NCBI GenBank assembly: GCA_002104905.1
Contig: MCFE01000150.1
Span: 62,001-126,000 of the forward strand
DNA length: 64,000 nucleotides
Origin: Basidiobolus meristosporus CBS 931.73
Lineage: Eukaryota > Basidiobolomycota > Basidiobolomycetes > Basidiobolales > Basidiobolaceae
Direction: 5' to 3'
The notes beneath the pieces were generated by a model. The model was not told the DNA's origin, did no database searches, and saw only the letters and a program-made list of their open reading frames with translations. Shown one piece after another: positions 36,146 to 47,366 of the stretch. Numbering within the stretch: the stretch's first letter is position 1; every line of letters begins with the position of its first letter. Made by a program: the position numbers and the translations under genes.

Positions 36146-39100
36146 TTGCAACTGGACCCACCCATGAAAATCCAGCATATCCAAGAATCTTCCTTTGCCA
36201 CAAAATCTATCCAGTCCTTGAGAGTGCCTGTCAAAATCCAGATCCCTGACTCCAGTCCTGTCCCAGCCCTAGCCCTGATTGATTCTGGTGCTTCATCCTG
36301 TTTCATTGACCAAGCCTTTGTCCAGAAGCACTCTATTCCTGTTACCTTGAAATCCTGTCCAGTCCAAGTAGAAGTTATTGATGGAAGATCACTCTCCTCT
36401 GGTGCCGTTACCCATGAAACATGCTTACTCCAGCTGTCCAGTACTGCCCACCAAGAAAGAATCGCCTTCAACATCATCAACTCACCACACTATCCTATTG
36501 TGCTTGGAAGCTCATGGTTGAGCTACCACAATCCAAGTATTGATTGGAAATCCAAGATCCTGTCATTCACCAGATCCCACCAAGTCAACTCCATGAAATC
36601 TCCAGACCCTGATAACCATGAAAAGTAGGTTGCCAATAGTTGAACAGCCCAAGATACCTTGCCAGCTGAAGGAGCCCCCTCAGCAACTATACCAGCCAAG
36701 TATCAAGAGTTTGCCCATGTCTTTGACAAGAAGAAAGCAGAACTCCTCCCTGACCATTGGCCTTATGACTGCCCTATTGACCTTGAAGATGGAAAAGTCC
36801 CTCTATTTGGCCCAATATATAACCTTGCCCAGCCGGAGTTGCAAGAACTCTATGGTTATATTCAAGAGAACCTCCAGAAGGGTTTTATTCAGCACTCCAA
36901 ATCACCTGCTGGAGCCCCAATCCTCTTTGTCAAGAAGAAGGATGGCACCCTCAGAATGTGTGTGAACTACTGTGCTTTGAATATGATTACAGTCAAGAAC
37001 CGCTACCCCCTGCCCCTGATCAACACACTGTTGGATCAGCTATCTGCTGCCCAAGTCTTCACCAAGATAGACTTGAGAGGAGCTTACAATCTTGTCAGAA
37101 TCAAGCCTGGTGATGAATGGAAAACTGCCTTTTGCACAAGATATGGTCACTTTGAGTACAAAGTAATGCCATTTGGCCTCACCAATGCCCCTGCTGTGTT
37201 TCAACACCTCATGAATGACATATTCCATGAATACCTTGACCAGTTTGTGGTAATCTACCTTGATGATATTCTCATAGACTCCAAGAGCCAAGATGAACAT
37301 GATGAACATGTCAAGAAAGTATTGAGAAAACAAGACTCTGCCGGTCTCTATGCCAAGCTAGAGAAGTGTGAATTTGACCAGAGAGAAGTGGAATTTCTTG
37401 GTTACCTCATCAGCCCTGAGGGAACAAGAATTGACCCAAAGAAAGTTGACTCAGTCCAATCCTGGAAAACTCCAAGCTCAGTCAAGGAAGTACAATCCTT
37501 CCTGGGATTTGCCAACTTCTATTGCAGGTTCATAGCCAACTACTCCAAGATAGTCACCCCTCTGACAAAGCTTACCCAGAAGAATACACCTTTTGCCTGG
37601 AATGAGGAGCAATCCACCTCATTCAACCAACTCAAGAAATCTTTCCTGAAGGCCCCCCTGCTTGCCCACCCTGACCTTGAGAAGCAATTCATAGTGGAGA
37701 CTGATGCTTCTGATTTTGCCCTTGGTGCCATACTCTCCCAGTATGATGAGGACAATGTGTTGCACCCCATTGCATTCTACTCTCGGAAGTTTTCCCCTGC
37801 AGAGATCAACTATGATATCTATGATAAGGAGTTGCGTGCCATCATTGTAGCCTATGAGCAATAGAGACACTACCTGGATGGTGCAAAACACAAAATCCTA
37901 GTCTTCTGTGACCATAAGAACCTTGAGTACTTTGCAACTTCCAAAGTACTAAACCGGAGACAAGCTAGATGGTCACTCTTCCTGTCCAGCTTTGACTTTA
38001 CTATCATCTATAGACCTGGTGCAAAGCAAGGAAAGCCTGATGCCCTGTCCAGAAAAAAGGAATATGCCCTGGAAGAGGGAGATGATGCCTGTAGGCAAAT
38101 GGAACACCCATTGCTGAGCAAGAAACATTTTGAGATTCTTGCCACCCAGTCCTCAAGTCTTGTCATCCCTTCATTCCTAGTAGGGATATCAGAATCCCAA
38201 GCCTCTGATATGACTTCCAGCACCGTCAAGAAATATCTGGAATCCCCAGTTGGGCCCCCTCCCAAGTTCCCAAACATTCAGAACCTGCATTTGGTTAACA
38301 ACCTCATCTACCACAAGCAGCAGCTTTATGTCCCAGACCTTGCCACCCAGCTAGACATCATTAAGTCTTGGCATGATTCAATGGCAGCAGGCCACTTTGG
38401 TACTGCCAAAACCTTGAATGCTATCAAAAGAGATTTCTGGTGGCCTAGAATGATAACTCTTATCAAAGAGTACATTCTGACTTGTGATATTTGCAACCGT
38501 GCAAAACCAGCCAGACACCAGCCCTATGGACTTCTTCAGCCCTTGCCCATCCCCAAACACCAATGGAGATCTATATCTATGGACTTCATTACTGACCTCC
38601 CTGAGTCATGTGGCTTCAATGCTATACTTGTAGTGGCTGACTAGGTGACCAAGATGGCTCACTTTATCCCTTACTGTAAGAACACTGATGCAAAAGAAAC
38701 TGCTGCATTAGTCCTGAAGAATATTTTCCGCCTTCATGGTATCCCCAGTGATATTGTGTCAGATAGAGGCCCACAGTTTGTGTCCAAGTTTTGGAAACAC
38801 TTCATGCAATACCTTGGTGTTCAAGTCAAGCTCTCTACTGCCTTCCATCCACAGTCTGATGGCCAGACTGAAGGAATCAACCAGATTCTAGAGCAATACC
38901 TCCGGTGCTATATCAATTACCAGCAATACAATTGGGTTGATCTACTCCCTGTTGCTGAGTTTGCCTACAACAACTCAAGCCATAGTGCAACCGGTTTTAC
39001 ACCATTCTATGCAAACTATGGATTCCACCCTCAGTTTGATATCCAGATTCCAACAAACCCAATGAGCCCACATGCAGCTGAACATGCCAAAGCAATCCAG

Positions 39101-39244
39101 GACATCCAGAACACCCTCAAGGAAGAGCTATCCTTAGCTCAGGAAAGCTACAAGAAATTTGCCAATCTAAAACGGCATCCCAGCCCTGATCTTAATGAAG
39201 GAGATTCTGTATGGTTGCTCAGAAGAAACATCAGCACCAACCGC
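36146..39244 (+). pseudogene. B pol, N-terminal part: protease, RT, RNase H, integrase
   Basis: Protease LIDSGASSCFID near 36280. RT 36659-37864 carries VKKKDGTLRMCVNY, the FTKIDLRGAYN block and VIYLDDILI (about 37251-37275). RNase H starts at the second Asp-rich block (VETDASDFALG) and is cut by TAG at 37862-37864. The integrase zinc region (HFGTAKT...CDICNRAKP) and core (MDFITDLPES, VSDRGPQF, then the Glu of GQTEGINQ) follow, with TAG at 38642-38644. A premature boundary at 36626-36658 leaves protease and RT in different frames. It ends at 39244 inside the integrase C-terminal domain, where A is inserted. Confidence 0.85.
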
Positions 39245-40315
39245 TGTAGTGGGGTGACAGTGACCCCCACTGACAGATGTGCTCATTCCCCTATTTTCTA
39301 CTTCCCAATATCTCTACTACACTTATTTTAGTTTTATCCCATTTGTCTTACCCAATCAGTACTATCCCATAAGCTGGTTGCCTATCACACCTGCTTACCT
39401 TATTGCATAAGTTACCCCTTACTTAATGTAAGATTACTAGCTACTAGTGCTTCTATATTAGGCAAGTACCCGCACCAGTACCCGTGTCACATGATCAACC
39501 CGTGTCACCATCCCTACCATTTCCATACCATATATGGTATCCCCATGTTACACAGGTTTCAGAATACTGATTCCTGATTGGTTGGATGTGCTGTGCCTCT
39601 TAGAACCTTCCGGCACCTACTTAGAACATTCTTAGGTCATTCTGATGTCATTAAGATTTCTATTGATATCCGGAACCTTCTGGAACACCATGATTAGTAA
39701 TCACTTAGCCAGTAAGAAAAGTATATAAAGGAGGCTCTCCCTCAACAATAAATCATCATCCCTTTTATCAATATACGAACTTGTTGATTAGTGTGATCAC
39801 TGCTACCTGCTGCTACCTGAACTTCCAACCCTAGACCACAGGACACTCCCAGGAAACCGCGCTGACAGCCAACTGACCTTGGAGGCACTACTTGTGAGGA
39901 ATACTCAGAGTAGGTATCTTTTATTATATTTGATTCTTTCCCAAGTTTGTTCTTGTACAGGCAAAGATATTTTTCTATCTTTATAACTATTGACCACAGC
40001 TGCATTCCTATCAAGTCCCTGCTGGTGGAGTTTACAGTTGTTTTGACTTTGGAAGCTTTAGTACATTGACATCTCAAAGGACGCTGAACCCAGCACATAC
40101 TTTTGTTAAGACGCCAACTAAGTTGGGGATTGTAGCTCAATAGTTTTCCCTTGACAAGCTTGTGGCTTTATTCCCCTTCACATTAGATTAGAGACAGAAC
40201 CCAAGTATTCCTAGCAAGCTTTTGCCAGAGGTTATTGCACCCAGTGAACACCCCACACACAAAACACTTGAGAAGTGTTGGACGTATCTCTCCCTTGGAC
40301 TTATACACCACCACA
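39245..40315 (+). repeat. A 5' LTR
   Basis: 1,071 bp, TGTAGTGGGG...ACCACCACA. It has TATAAAG at 39724-39730 and AATAAA at 39747-39752, so U3 is about 480 bp. The U5 side contains the module shared with the B leader (39898-40219). A 132-codon antisense ORF inside it is identical in both LTRs and is taken as a by-product. Confidence 0.95.
39724..39730 (+). promoter_or_regulatory. A LTR TATA box
   Basis: TATAAAG in 'aagaaaagtatataaagg'. The matching position in the 3' LTR reads TATAAGG. Transcription should start about 30 nt downstream, placing the leader module within the RNA. Confidence 0.5.
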
Positions 40316-40319
40316 TATT

Positions 40320-40336
40320 TGGCACCCAACGTGGGG
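40320..40336 (+). other. A primer-binding site
   Basis: TGGCACCCAACGTGGGG begins 4 nt after the LTR end. The TGG start fits pairing with a tRNA CCA end. I cannot assign the tRNA; it would have to end in CCCCACGTTGGGTGCCA. Confidence 0.65.
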
Positions 40337-40455
40337 GGTTCATACAAGCTCCCTAGGACCCAACAAGATTTACCTGAAGATTTGAGCTGTTATCCACCTA
40401 TTGAAAAGAGACTACCGATATTACCAAGATTACAACACCAACCTACCTGGCCAAA

Positions 40456-43400
40456 ATGAACTCTATGCCATTACCACTCTCACATGGAGCCCCACAGTTT
40501 GATGGAAAGAATGTGGAAAGCTTCATATTCAAATGGGAGAAGCTCTGCAAGATGTGCAGCCTATCTGAACAAGAAATGGCTGAAGACTTCCCCTACTACT
40601 GCACCGATGATATTACCACTAAGCTTCTCAGACAAGGAGACATTCTCACTGACTGGGCCTTAATGAAGACCTACCTACAGACCAAGTATGGTAGACCCCA
40701 GATATACTATGGAATTGAAGACCTCAGGCACTTTGGAAGAACTGGACTTTCCAAGCTACCACTTGAAGAGTTCATTCAACAGTGTGACAATATGGCCAAG
40801 CCACTCCTAGAGTCCCAGGCTATAACTGAGTTTACCATGACACTTTACCTTGCACAAGGGCTTCCCCAGGACTTGGCAAGGAAAGATGACTTACATGCAG
40901 CCAAGGATGACAAGTCTGGCATTCCTTGCTTTGCAGAGATGAAACGTGTTCTCCTAGAGGCAAAGCAAACTTCTACCTTTATGAGACTCCTGACATCTAA
41001 TGTGCCAGACCAGTCAACCAAGGAGCCAAGGAGTGCTGCTGCTGACAATCAGACCTACACTACCAACAGAATTGACCAACTTGCTGAAGAGCTACAAAAG
41101 CTAGCCCTCAAGATTAATGGCTCAGCCGAGGTTGCCACTGATGGACAAAGACCTTTGCCCAGGCACTGCATCTGGTGTGACTCTACTCAGCATGCCAGAC
41201 AAGAATGCTCAGAGCTTAGTCAGCTACTCAGAGAAGGAGCAGTACAGTTTGATGCTGATGGAATGCTTGCTGACAAGGAAGGAAGAAGGATTCCCACTAA
41301 TTTCCAAAGAGGAGGGATGAGAGCCCTTTTCCAGAAATCTGACTCAGCAACCAGAAAGATTACTTTTGATGCCCCTATTGGGACTCATAAAGTGAATCCA
41401 AGCAGCCCTGACAACAGACAACATGAAGTTGATGCCTTTGCTACCAAAAGACACCTTGCTGAAGAACCTGCCAAGCCCATCCTTAGAAGACCACGCTTTG
41501 AAGAACCTGAAGTTGTTATTGACAAGAGGCCTAGTATGCTGCCCACCCAAGATCCATTGCCTCACTTTCAGATGACCTCAAAGATAGCAAGCTACTCAAG
41601 CCCTCAACTGATTACTGAGAAGCTGCTGAAGCAGAACCTCACTTTGTCGGTTGGAGAAATCATGAGTGTATCCCCATCTGTTAGGAAGACCTTTGATGAG
41701 CAGCTTAGAACAAGACAACAAGCTGTTGAACATATGGACACTCATATAATTCAGACAAACCATGAAGACCACCAAAAGGATGACAACACTACTGAATATA
41801 AGACCTTTAACTCAGTTGTAAATGCTGTGGTGAAAGGGTATATATATGATGACCCTGTTGACTGCCATATTGACAGTGGCTCAGAGATTTGTGTTATGCC
41901 GCTAGACTTCTGGAAGACACTTAAAAGCAAGGAGCTACTGCCTGTTGATAGAGATATTGGATGGAACATGACCGATGCAAACTCAGGATCTAGTCCACTC
42001 TATGGTGTAGTACACAAGTTTCCTATTGAGGTACAAGGAATCAAGGTCTGGCTTCCCCTCTTCATCTGCCAGAAGGCAAACTTTGACCTTCTGCTAGGTA
42101 GACCATGGGAAGCCAGTACTAAGGCTACAACTACCAACTATTCCAATGGGTCAGTATGGTACACCATACAAGGATCCAACCCAGGACTACAGTCAACCTT
42201 CTGTGGTGTAACACCCAACAATAAGAGGACACATACTGCCTGCCAGAAGACACATCTTGTTATGGAAGAAGATGAAGAGCCTCACAATATACACCCCAAC
42301 ATTTGGAGCTGCTCATTAGGTATACAGGAGCAGACTGCTATGGTTCGGACAAAATACAAGACAGTAGAACAGATGATTAGACCATCACTTACACCTTTGA
42401 CTGATGGATCCCGACCTGCTGATTACATTAGACCACCAGAAGAAACACCAGATGATACACAACTTACACCTGAGAGACTTAAGCAACTTATCATTGGTGA
42501 TGGAAACCTTACACCAGAGGAGATACTATTATTTAAGGAGACCTTGAAAAGGCATGATAAGGTCTTCTCATATAATGACAAGGAGATGGGACTCTTAAAG
42601 ACATCAGTTGAAAAACCCATCAAGATTCATACAGTGCCCCACACACCCTGGTCATTTAAGCCTTACCCACTGCCCAGAGGACTCCAAGCTGATGTGCATG
42701 ACCTACTTAAGAAGAAGATAGAAGCTGGTATCCTAGAACCTTGCCATGGACCCTATGCTAACAGATGGTTTGTGACCAAAAAGAAGAATGGAAAGCTCCA
42801 ATTCATTCAAGACATGCAACCTGCAAATGCTGTCACTATCAGAGATGCTGCTATACCTCCATCTATTGATGACTTTGCAGAAAGCTTTAGTGGCCACTCC
42901 ATCTACTCAACATACGATCTCTACTCAGGATATGACCAGATTCCCCTTGATGAGACATCAAGAGATATGTTTGCGCTACAGACACCATTTGGACTATTAA
43001 GGATGACAAGACTCAGCCAAGGGGCTACAAACTCCGTGGCTCAGTTCCAGAGATGCATGGTGAATGTGCTATACCAGTTTATACTTGAGAAACTTGCTGT
43101 CTTTGTTGATGACATAGGCATCAAAAGACCAAAAACCCGGGACACCACTGGAGTCATGCCTGGAGTCAGAAAGTTTGTCTATGATCATATTTCAGACAAT
43201 GATGCCATATTAGGAGCCATTGAAGAAGCTGGACTCACCATCAGTGGTGAGAAAAGCAGCTTTGGTGTATCAGAGATATCCATTGTTGGACAAAAATGCA
43301 ATACCTTTGGTCGCTCACCTGGCAATTCCAAGACACAAAAGATATGCAACTGGCCTACCCCCACAAATCTAACACAAGCTCGTGGCTTTGTGGCAGCTTG

Positions 43401-45309
43401 TGGGTTCTTTAGGATCTGGATCCCAAGATTTTCTGAGATAGCAGAACCAATCTACCGACTACCGAGAAAGAATACCCCATTTATCTGGGGAGAAGAGCAA
43501 GAAGAAGCCATGCAATTACTGAAAGAGGCCTTAGTATCTCCACCAGTTCTAAGACCTCTTGACTATCAAAACACTGAATGCCCACCTATTTTGACAGTGG
43601 ATGCAAGCCCTATAGGAGCTGGAGCACTACTTGGACAAGATGATGAAGATGGCAATTGCTATGCCTGCAGATATGAGAGCTGCCTATTCTCTCTTAGAGA
43701 GCAAAGATACTCACAGATTAAAAGAGAACTACTAGGAGTTGTGAAGATGCTGAGGAAGCTGAAGTCACAACTCTACATGACACATTTTATCCTGGAGACA
43801 GATGCCAAGCCACTTATAGGAATGATCAACAAGCCTGACCTACCTGATGATGCCACAAACCAATGGATGGCATGGCTGAAAATGTTTGACTTTGAGGTCA
43901 GACATATCCCTGGCAAGACAAATGTTGTGGCTGATGCACTCTCCCGGAAGGGACCACAATTATTTGAAGACTTGGACCCTCACTTTGATGATATTATTGA
44001 TGCAGAGATCCGACGAATTGCCATCAAAGACCAAGAGAGAACTACCTGGAGTCTGATCAAGGAATATCTAAGGACTCTTAAAGAACCTAGTTGGATGGAA
44101 ATTCAGGAGTTTAGAAAACTCAGGAAGAAGGCACATCACTACTATCTTAAAGATGATCTTCTCTTTAAGCGAGTGAAGCCTGGACTTATGCCAAGAAGAG
44201 TAGTCACTACCCCTCAAGAGCAACTGAACATCATGACAAGTATCCACCAAGGAGAACCAGGAGGACATAGAGGACGAGAAGCCACCTACTATACCACAGC
44301 TCAGAGGTACTACTGGGAAAACATGTACTATGATATTCAACACTTTGTTGAGTCATGTGTAGCCTGCCAGAAGAGATCCTCCAAGTGTTATGAAGAACCA
44401 CTGCATCCTACTTACACAATCTGTTTATGGCAAAAGGTTGGTATTGACCTTGTCCACATGCCAACAGCTGGATCAAAAAAGTACCTGATTGTTGCTAGAG
44501 ATGACCTTAGTGGATGGGCAGAGGCTCAAGCCTTGCCCAACAACAAGAGCCATACCATATGGAGATTTATACTTGAAGACATCATCTGCAGATTTGGCTG
44601 CATCCAACAGTTTGTTGCTGACAGAGGAGAGATGACATCCCAAATGATCCAGGAGTTGTGCTCAAAGTACAAGATACACATTGCTTTTACAACCGCTTAC
44701 CACCCTCAAGCCAATGGAATGATAGAGAGAGGACATGGACCATTGGTGAACTCTCTTGTCAAGGCCTGTGAGAATAACACAACACTGTGGCCACAGCAAT
44801 TACATCTTGCACTCTGGGCAGATAGAATTACTACCAAGAGAACAACTGGATTATCACCATTCAAACTACTCTATGGACATGACTGCACACTACCAGTTGA
44901 GTTAAACACAGTCACTTGGAACTCATTGAATTGGAGATCCAATATGCAGACTGAAGACCTCCTTGCAACTTGCATACAGCAACTTGATCACCATGACTTG
45001 AATATCAGCAGAGCTGCTGAACAACTTAAGGATACACAACTAAAGAACAAGATGCCCTTTGACAAATCACACCCAACAAGACCAAAACCACTATCACTAG
45101 GAGACCCAGTATTACTCTATGATTCTACCTTGGACAAGCAATGGAGTCGGAAGTTTGACAACAAATGGACTGGCCCCTACCTCATTTCCAAAGTGATTGG
45201 AAATGGAAGTTATTACATATCTGAGCTTGACAACACCCAGTTGAGAGCACCAGTTGCTGGATATCGACTTAAGTTATTCAAGCATAGGAATTTTGCACAT
45301 GAAGATTAG
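40456..45309 (+). CDS. A gag-pol polyprotein, intact
   Basis: 1,617 codons without a stop. Domains in order: gag body (about 1-230); zinc knuckle CIWCDSTQHARQEC (238-251); aspartic protease, IDSGSEICVM with catalytic Asp 473; RT (about 730-960) with VFVDD at 882-886; RNase H starting TVDASPIGAG with Asp 1049 and ending at NVVADALSRK; integrase zinc region (HQGEPGGH...CVACQKR); integrase core with Asp 1331, Asp 1389 and Glu 1424, i.e. D,D-35-E spacing; C-terminal SH3-like region (WTGPYLISKVIGNGSYYI). No chromodomain is seen. Gag and pol share one frame, so no frameshift is required. The start codon 40456 is the first ATG after the primer site in this frame. Known elements of this type make virus-like particles and integrate by the pol integrase. 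Confidence 0.95.
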   Translation: MNSMPLPLSHGAPQFDGKNVESFIFKWEKLCKMCSLSEQEMAEDFPYYCTDDITTKLLRQGDILTDWALMKTYLQTKYGRPQIYYGIEDLRHFGRTGLSKLPLEEFIQQCDNMAKPLLESQAITEFTMTLYLAQGLPQDLARKDDLHAAKDDKSGIPCFAEMKRVLLEAKQTSTFMRLLTSNVPDQSTKEPRSAAADNQTYTTNRIDQLAEELQKLALKINGSAEVATDGQRPLPRHCIWCDSTQHARQECSELSQLLREGAVQFDADGMLADKEGRRIPTNFQRGGMRALFQKSDSATRKITFDAPIGTHKVNPSSPDNRQHEVDAFATKRHLAEEPAKPILRRPRFEEPEVVIDKRPSMLPTQDPLPHFQMTSKIASYSSPQLITEKLLKQNLTLSVGEIMSVSPSVRKTFDEQLRTRQQAVEHMDTHIIQTNHEDHQKDDNTTEYKTFNSVVNAVVKGYIYDDPVDCHIDSGSEICVMPLDFWKTLKSKELLPVDRDIGWNMTDANSGSSPLYGVVHKFPIEVQGIKVWLPLFICQKANFDLLLGRPWEASTKATTTNYSNGSVWYTIQGSNPGLQSTFCGVTPNNKRTHTACQKTHLVMEEDEEPHNIHPNIWSCSLGIQEQTAMVRTKYKTVEQMIRPSLTPLTDGSRPADYIRPPEETPDDTQLTPERLKQLIIGDGNLTPEEILLFKETLKRHDKVFSYNDKEMGLLKTSVEKPIKIHTVPHTPWSFKPYPLPRGLQADVHDLLKKKIEAGILEPCHGPYANRWFVTKKKNGKLQFIQDMQPANAVTIRDAAIPPSIDDFAESFSGHSIYSTYDLYSGYDQIPLDETSRDMFALQTPFGLLRMTRLSQGATNSVAQFQRCMVNVLYQFILEKLAVFVDDIGIKRPKTRDTTGVMPGVRKFVYDHISDNDAILGAIEEAGLTISGEKSSFGVSEISIVGQKCNTFGRSPGNSKTQKICNWPTPTNLTQARGFVAACGFFRIWIPRFSEIAEPIYRLPRKNTPFIWGEEQEEAMQLLKEALVSPPVLRPLDYQNTECPPILTVDASPIGAGALLGQDDEDGNCYACRYESCLFSLREQRYSQIKRELLGVVKMLRKLKSQLYMTHFILETDAKPLIGMINKPDLPDDATNQWMAWLKMFDFEVRHIPGKTNVVADALSRKGPQLFEDLDPHFDDIIDAEIRRIAIKDQERTTWSLIKEYLRTLKEPSWMEIQEFRKLRKKAHHYYLKDDLLFKRVKPGLMPRRVVTTPQEQLNIMTSIHQGEPGGHRGREATYYTTAQRYYWENMYYDIQHFVESCVACQKRSSKCYEEPLHPTYTICLWQKVGIDLVHMPTAGSKKYLIVARDDLSGWAEAQALPNNKSHTIWRFILEDIICRFGCIQQFVADRGEMTSQMIQELCSKYKIHIAFTTAYHPQANGMIERGHGPLVNSLVKACENNTTLWPQQLHLALWADRITTKRTTGLSPFKLLYGHDCTLPVELNTVTWNSLNWRSNMQTEDLLATCIQQLDHHDLNISRAAEQLKDTQLKNKMPFDKSHPTRPKPLSLGDPVLLYDSTLDKQWSRKFDNKWTGPYLISKVIGNGSYYISELDNTQLRAPVAGYRLKLFKHRNFAHED

Positions 45310-45348
45310 TTTGCTTTGACCCAAGTTCAAAGCTGAGAGGGGGGTGGA

Positions 45349-46419
45349 TGTAGTGGGGTGACAGTGACACCCACTGACAGATGTGCTCATTCCCCTATTT
45401 TCTACTTCCCTATATCTCTACTACACTTGTTTTAGTTTTATCCCATTTGTCTTACCCAATCAGTACTATCCCATAAGCTGGTTGCCTATCACACCTGCTT
45501 ACCTTATTGCATAAGTTACCCCTCACTTTATGTAAGATTACTAGCTACAAGTGCTTCTATATTAGGCAAGTACCCGCGCCAGTACCCGTGACACATAATC
45601 AGCCCGTGTCACCATCCCTACCATTTCCATACCATATATGGTATCCCCATGTTACACAGGTTTCAGAATACTGATTCCTGATTGGTTGGATGTGCTGTGC
45701 CTCTTAGAACCTTCCGGCACCTACTTAGAACATTCTTAGGTCATTCTGATGTCATTAAGATTTCTATTGATATCCGGAACCTTCTGGAACACCATGATTA
45801 GTAATCACTTAGCCAGTAAGAAAAGTATATAAGGGAGGCTCTCCCTCAACAATAAATCATCATCCCTTTTATCAATATACGAACTTGTTGATTAGTGTGA
45901 TCACTACTACCTGCTGCTACCTGAACTTCCAACCCTAGACCACAGGACACTCCCAGGAAACCGCGCTGACAGCCAACTGACCTTGGAGGCACTACTTGTG
46001 AGGAATACTCAGAGTAGGTATCTTTTATTATATTTGATTCTTTCCCAAGTTTGTTCTTGTACAGGCAAAGATATTTTTCTATCTTTATAACTATTGACCA
46101 CAGCTGCATTCCTATCAAGTCCCTGCTGGTGGAGTTTACAGTTGTTTTGACTTTGGAAGCTTTAGTACATTGACATCTCAAAGGACGCTGAACCCAGCAC
46201 ATACTTTTGTTAAGACGCCAACTAAGTTGGGGATTGTAGCTCAATAGTTTTCCCTTGACAAGCTTGTGGCTTTATTCCCCTTCACATTAGATTAGAGACA
46301 GAACCCAAGTATTCCTAGCAAGCTTTTGCCAGAGGTTATTGCACCCAGTGAACACCCCACACACAAAACACTTGAGAAGTGTTGGACGTATCTCTCCCTT
46401 GGACTTATACACCACCACA
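45349..46419 (+). repeat. A 3' LTR
   Basis: 1,071 bp, directly after the polypurine tract. It differs from the 5' LTR at about 12 positions, all within the first 555 bp; the remaining 516 bp appear identical. Confidence 0.95.
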
Positions 46420-46423
46420 CCGC

Positions 46424-46840
46424 CCTTGTGACAAGTTGGATTTCAAGAAACTTGGTCCCTTCAAGATCAAGATGAAGCTTAGCCCTATAGTATATCAGCT
46501 ACAGTTACCAGCAAGTATGAAAATCCATGATACTTTCCATGTGTCCCTCCTGGAGCCATATTGTAGGAACACCTTGCCAAACTGGCAAGAAGCAAAGCCC
46601 CAAGCCATCCAGGTTGACCAACATCAAGAATTTGAAGTTAAACAGATTCTAGACTCCAAGTATATCCTGTCAAAGCTGTACTACTTAGTAGACTGGATTG
46701 GTTACAACCCAAGTGACCAAACATGGGAACCAGCTACCCATCTCACTAATTGTCAAGAACTAGTTACCCAGTTCCACCAACAATATCCTGCAAAACCTGC
46801 CCCAAAGGGAAACAGAGCTTTGCCTGGAAGTGGAGAATAG
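46424..46840 (+). pseudogene. B pol, C-terminal part with chromodomain
   Basis: It resumes B integrase immediately after A's target duplication (CDKLDFKKLGPFKI, the GPF module), then LEPYCRN and a chromodomain (EVKQILDSKY...LVDWIGY.PSDQTWEPA, about 46635-46735) with the aromatic cage positions Y/W/W present. The frame ends at the TAG before the 3' LTR. In related Gypsy 'chromoviruses' this domain guides integration to chromatin marks. Without A it would complete the B polyprotein. Confidence 0.9.
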
Positions 46841-47361
46841 TGTCATGATCACATGACAACTATGAACACCCATGCCAAGTTTCAGCTTCCTAGCTCAATT
46901 TCTAAGAGATTCCTTCTGGAACCTTCTACCACCTTCCAGAAAGTTCCTGACCATTCCAAACCATCGTTACACAATGGAACATTCCATGGAAGCTTTCCAT
47001 TGTATTTTTCATAGTCCAGTACCATATATGGAAATACCAGGTCACATGACTTAGTCACATGATCTGGTGACCCAGTCCATTTCCCCATCCTGTCTCAGTG
47101 CCGTGTCATCTATGTCATTATCCCCAGCACCATTGCTGTGCCTCACCCCACAACCCCATTAGTATTAGCTAATATCTCTTGGCATCAGTATAGCCAAAAA
47201 GTATATATAGTCCTATCCCCCCTTAAGTATTCCTCAGTCTGATAAACACAGGTCTTGAATAAACAGCCTTGCCTTGAATCCTGTCTTGCCTTGATGGTCC
47301 ACACCTAAGTCCTTTCCTGCTGTGCCTAGCTCTTCCTCCTGCCTTGTGTCTATTCATAACA
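46841..47361 (+). repeat. B 3' LTR
   Basis: 521 bp, almost identical to 34281-34801 (a few substitutions by eye). It is followed by the duplicated target ATTTT and the remainder of the C LTR. Confidence 0.95.
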
Positions 47362-47366
47362 ATTTT

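Larger units (their letters stand above)
39245..46419 (+). mobile_element. A: intact Gypsy element nested in B
   Basis: 7,175 bp: 1,071-bp LTRs at each end, a primer site, one uninterrupted gag-pol and a polypurine tract (AGAGGGGGGTGGA, 45336-45348). The target duplication is CCGC (39241-39244 and 46420-46423), 4 bp. The LTRs differ at about 12 positions. It is the youngest large insertion in the window and the only element that looks coding-competent. Confidence 0.95.
34281..47361 (+). mobile_element. B: Tf1/Tf2-like chromodomain Gypsy element, interrupted by A
   Basis: 521-bp LTRs at 34281-34801 and 46841-47361 (TGTCATGATC...TTCATAACA) with a perfect 5-bp duplication ATTTT. Internal order: leader, gag, protease, RT, RNase H, integrase, chromodomain. 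Element A (39245-46419) splits the integrase C-terminal region; the coding sequence continues without loss on the far side. Gag carries one stop and pol has stops at several places (see parts), so it is now inactive. Confidence 0.9.

Noticed and set aside
39742-40140. 132-codon antisense ORF, identical at 45846-46244
   Set aside because: It lies wholly inside the A LTR; its identity only reflects LTR identity, and there is no domain.
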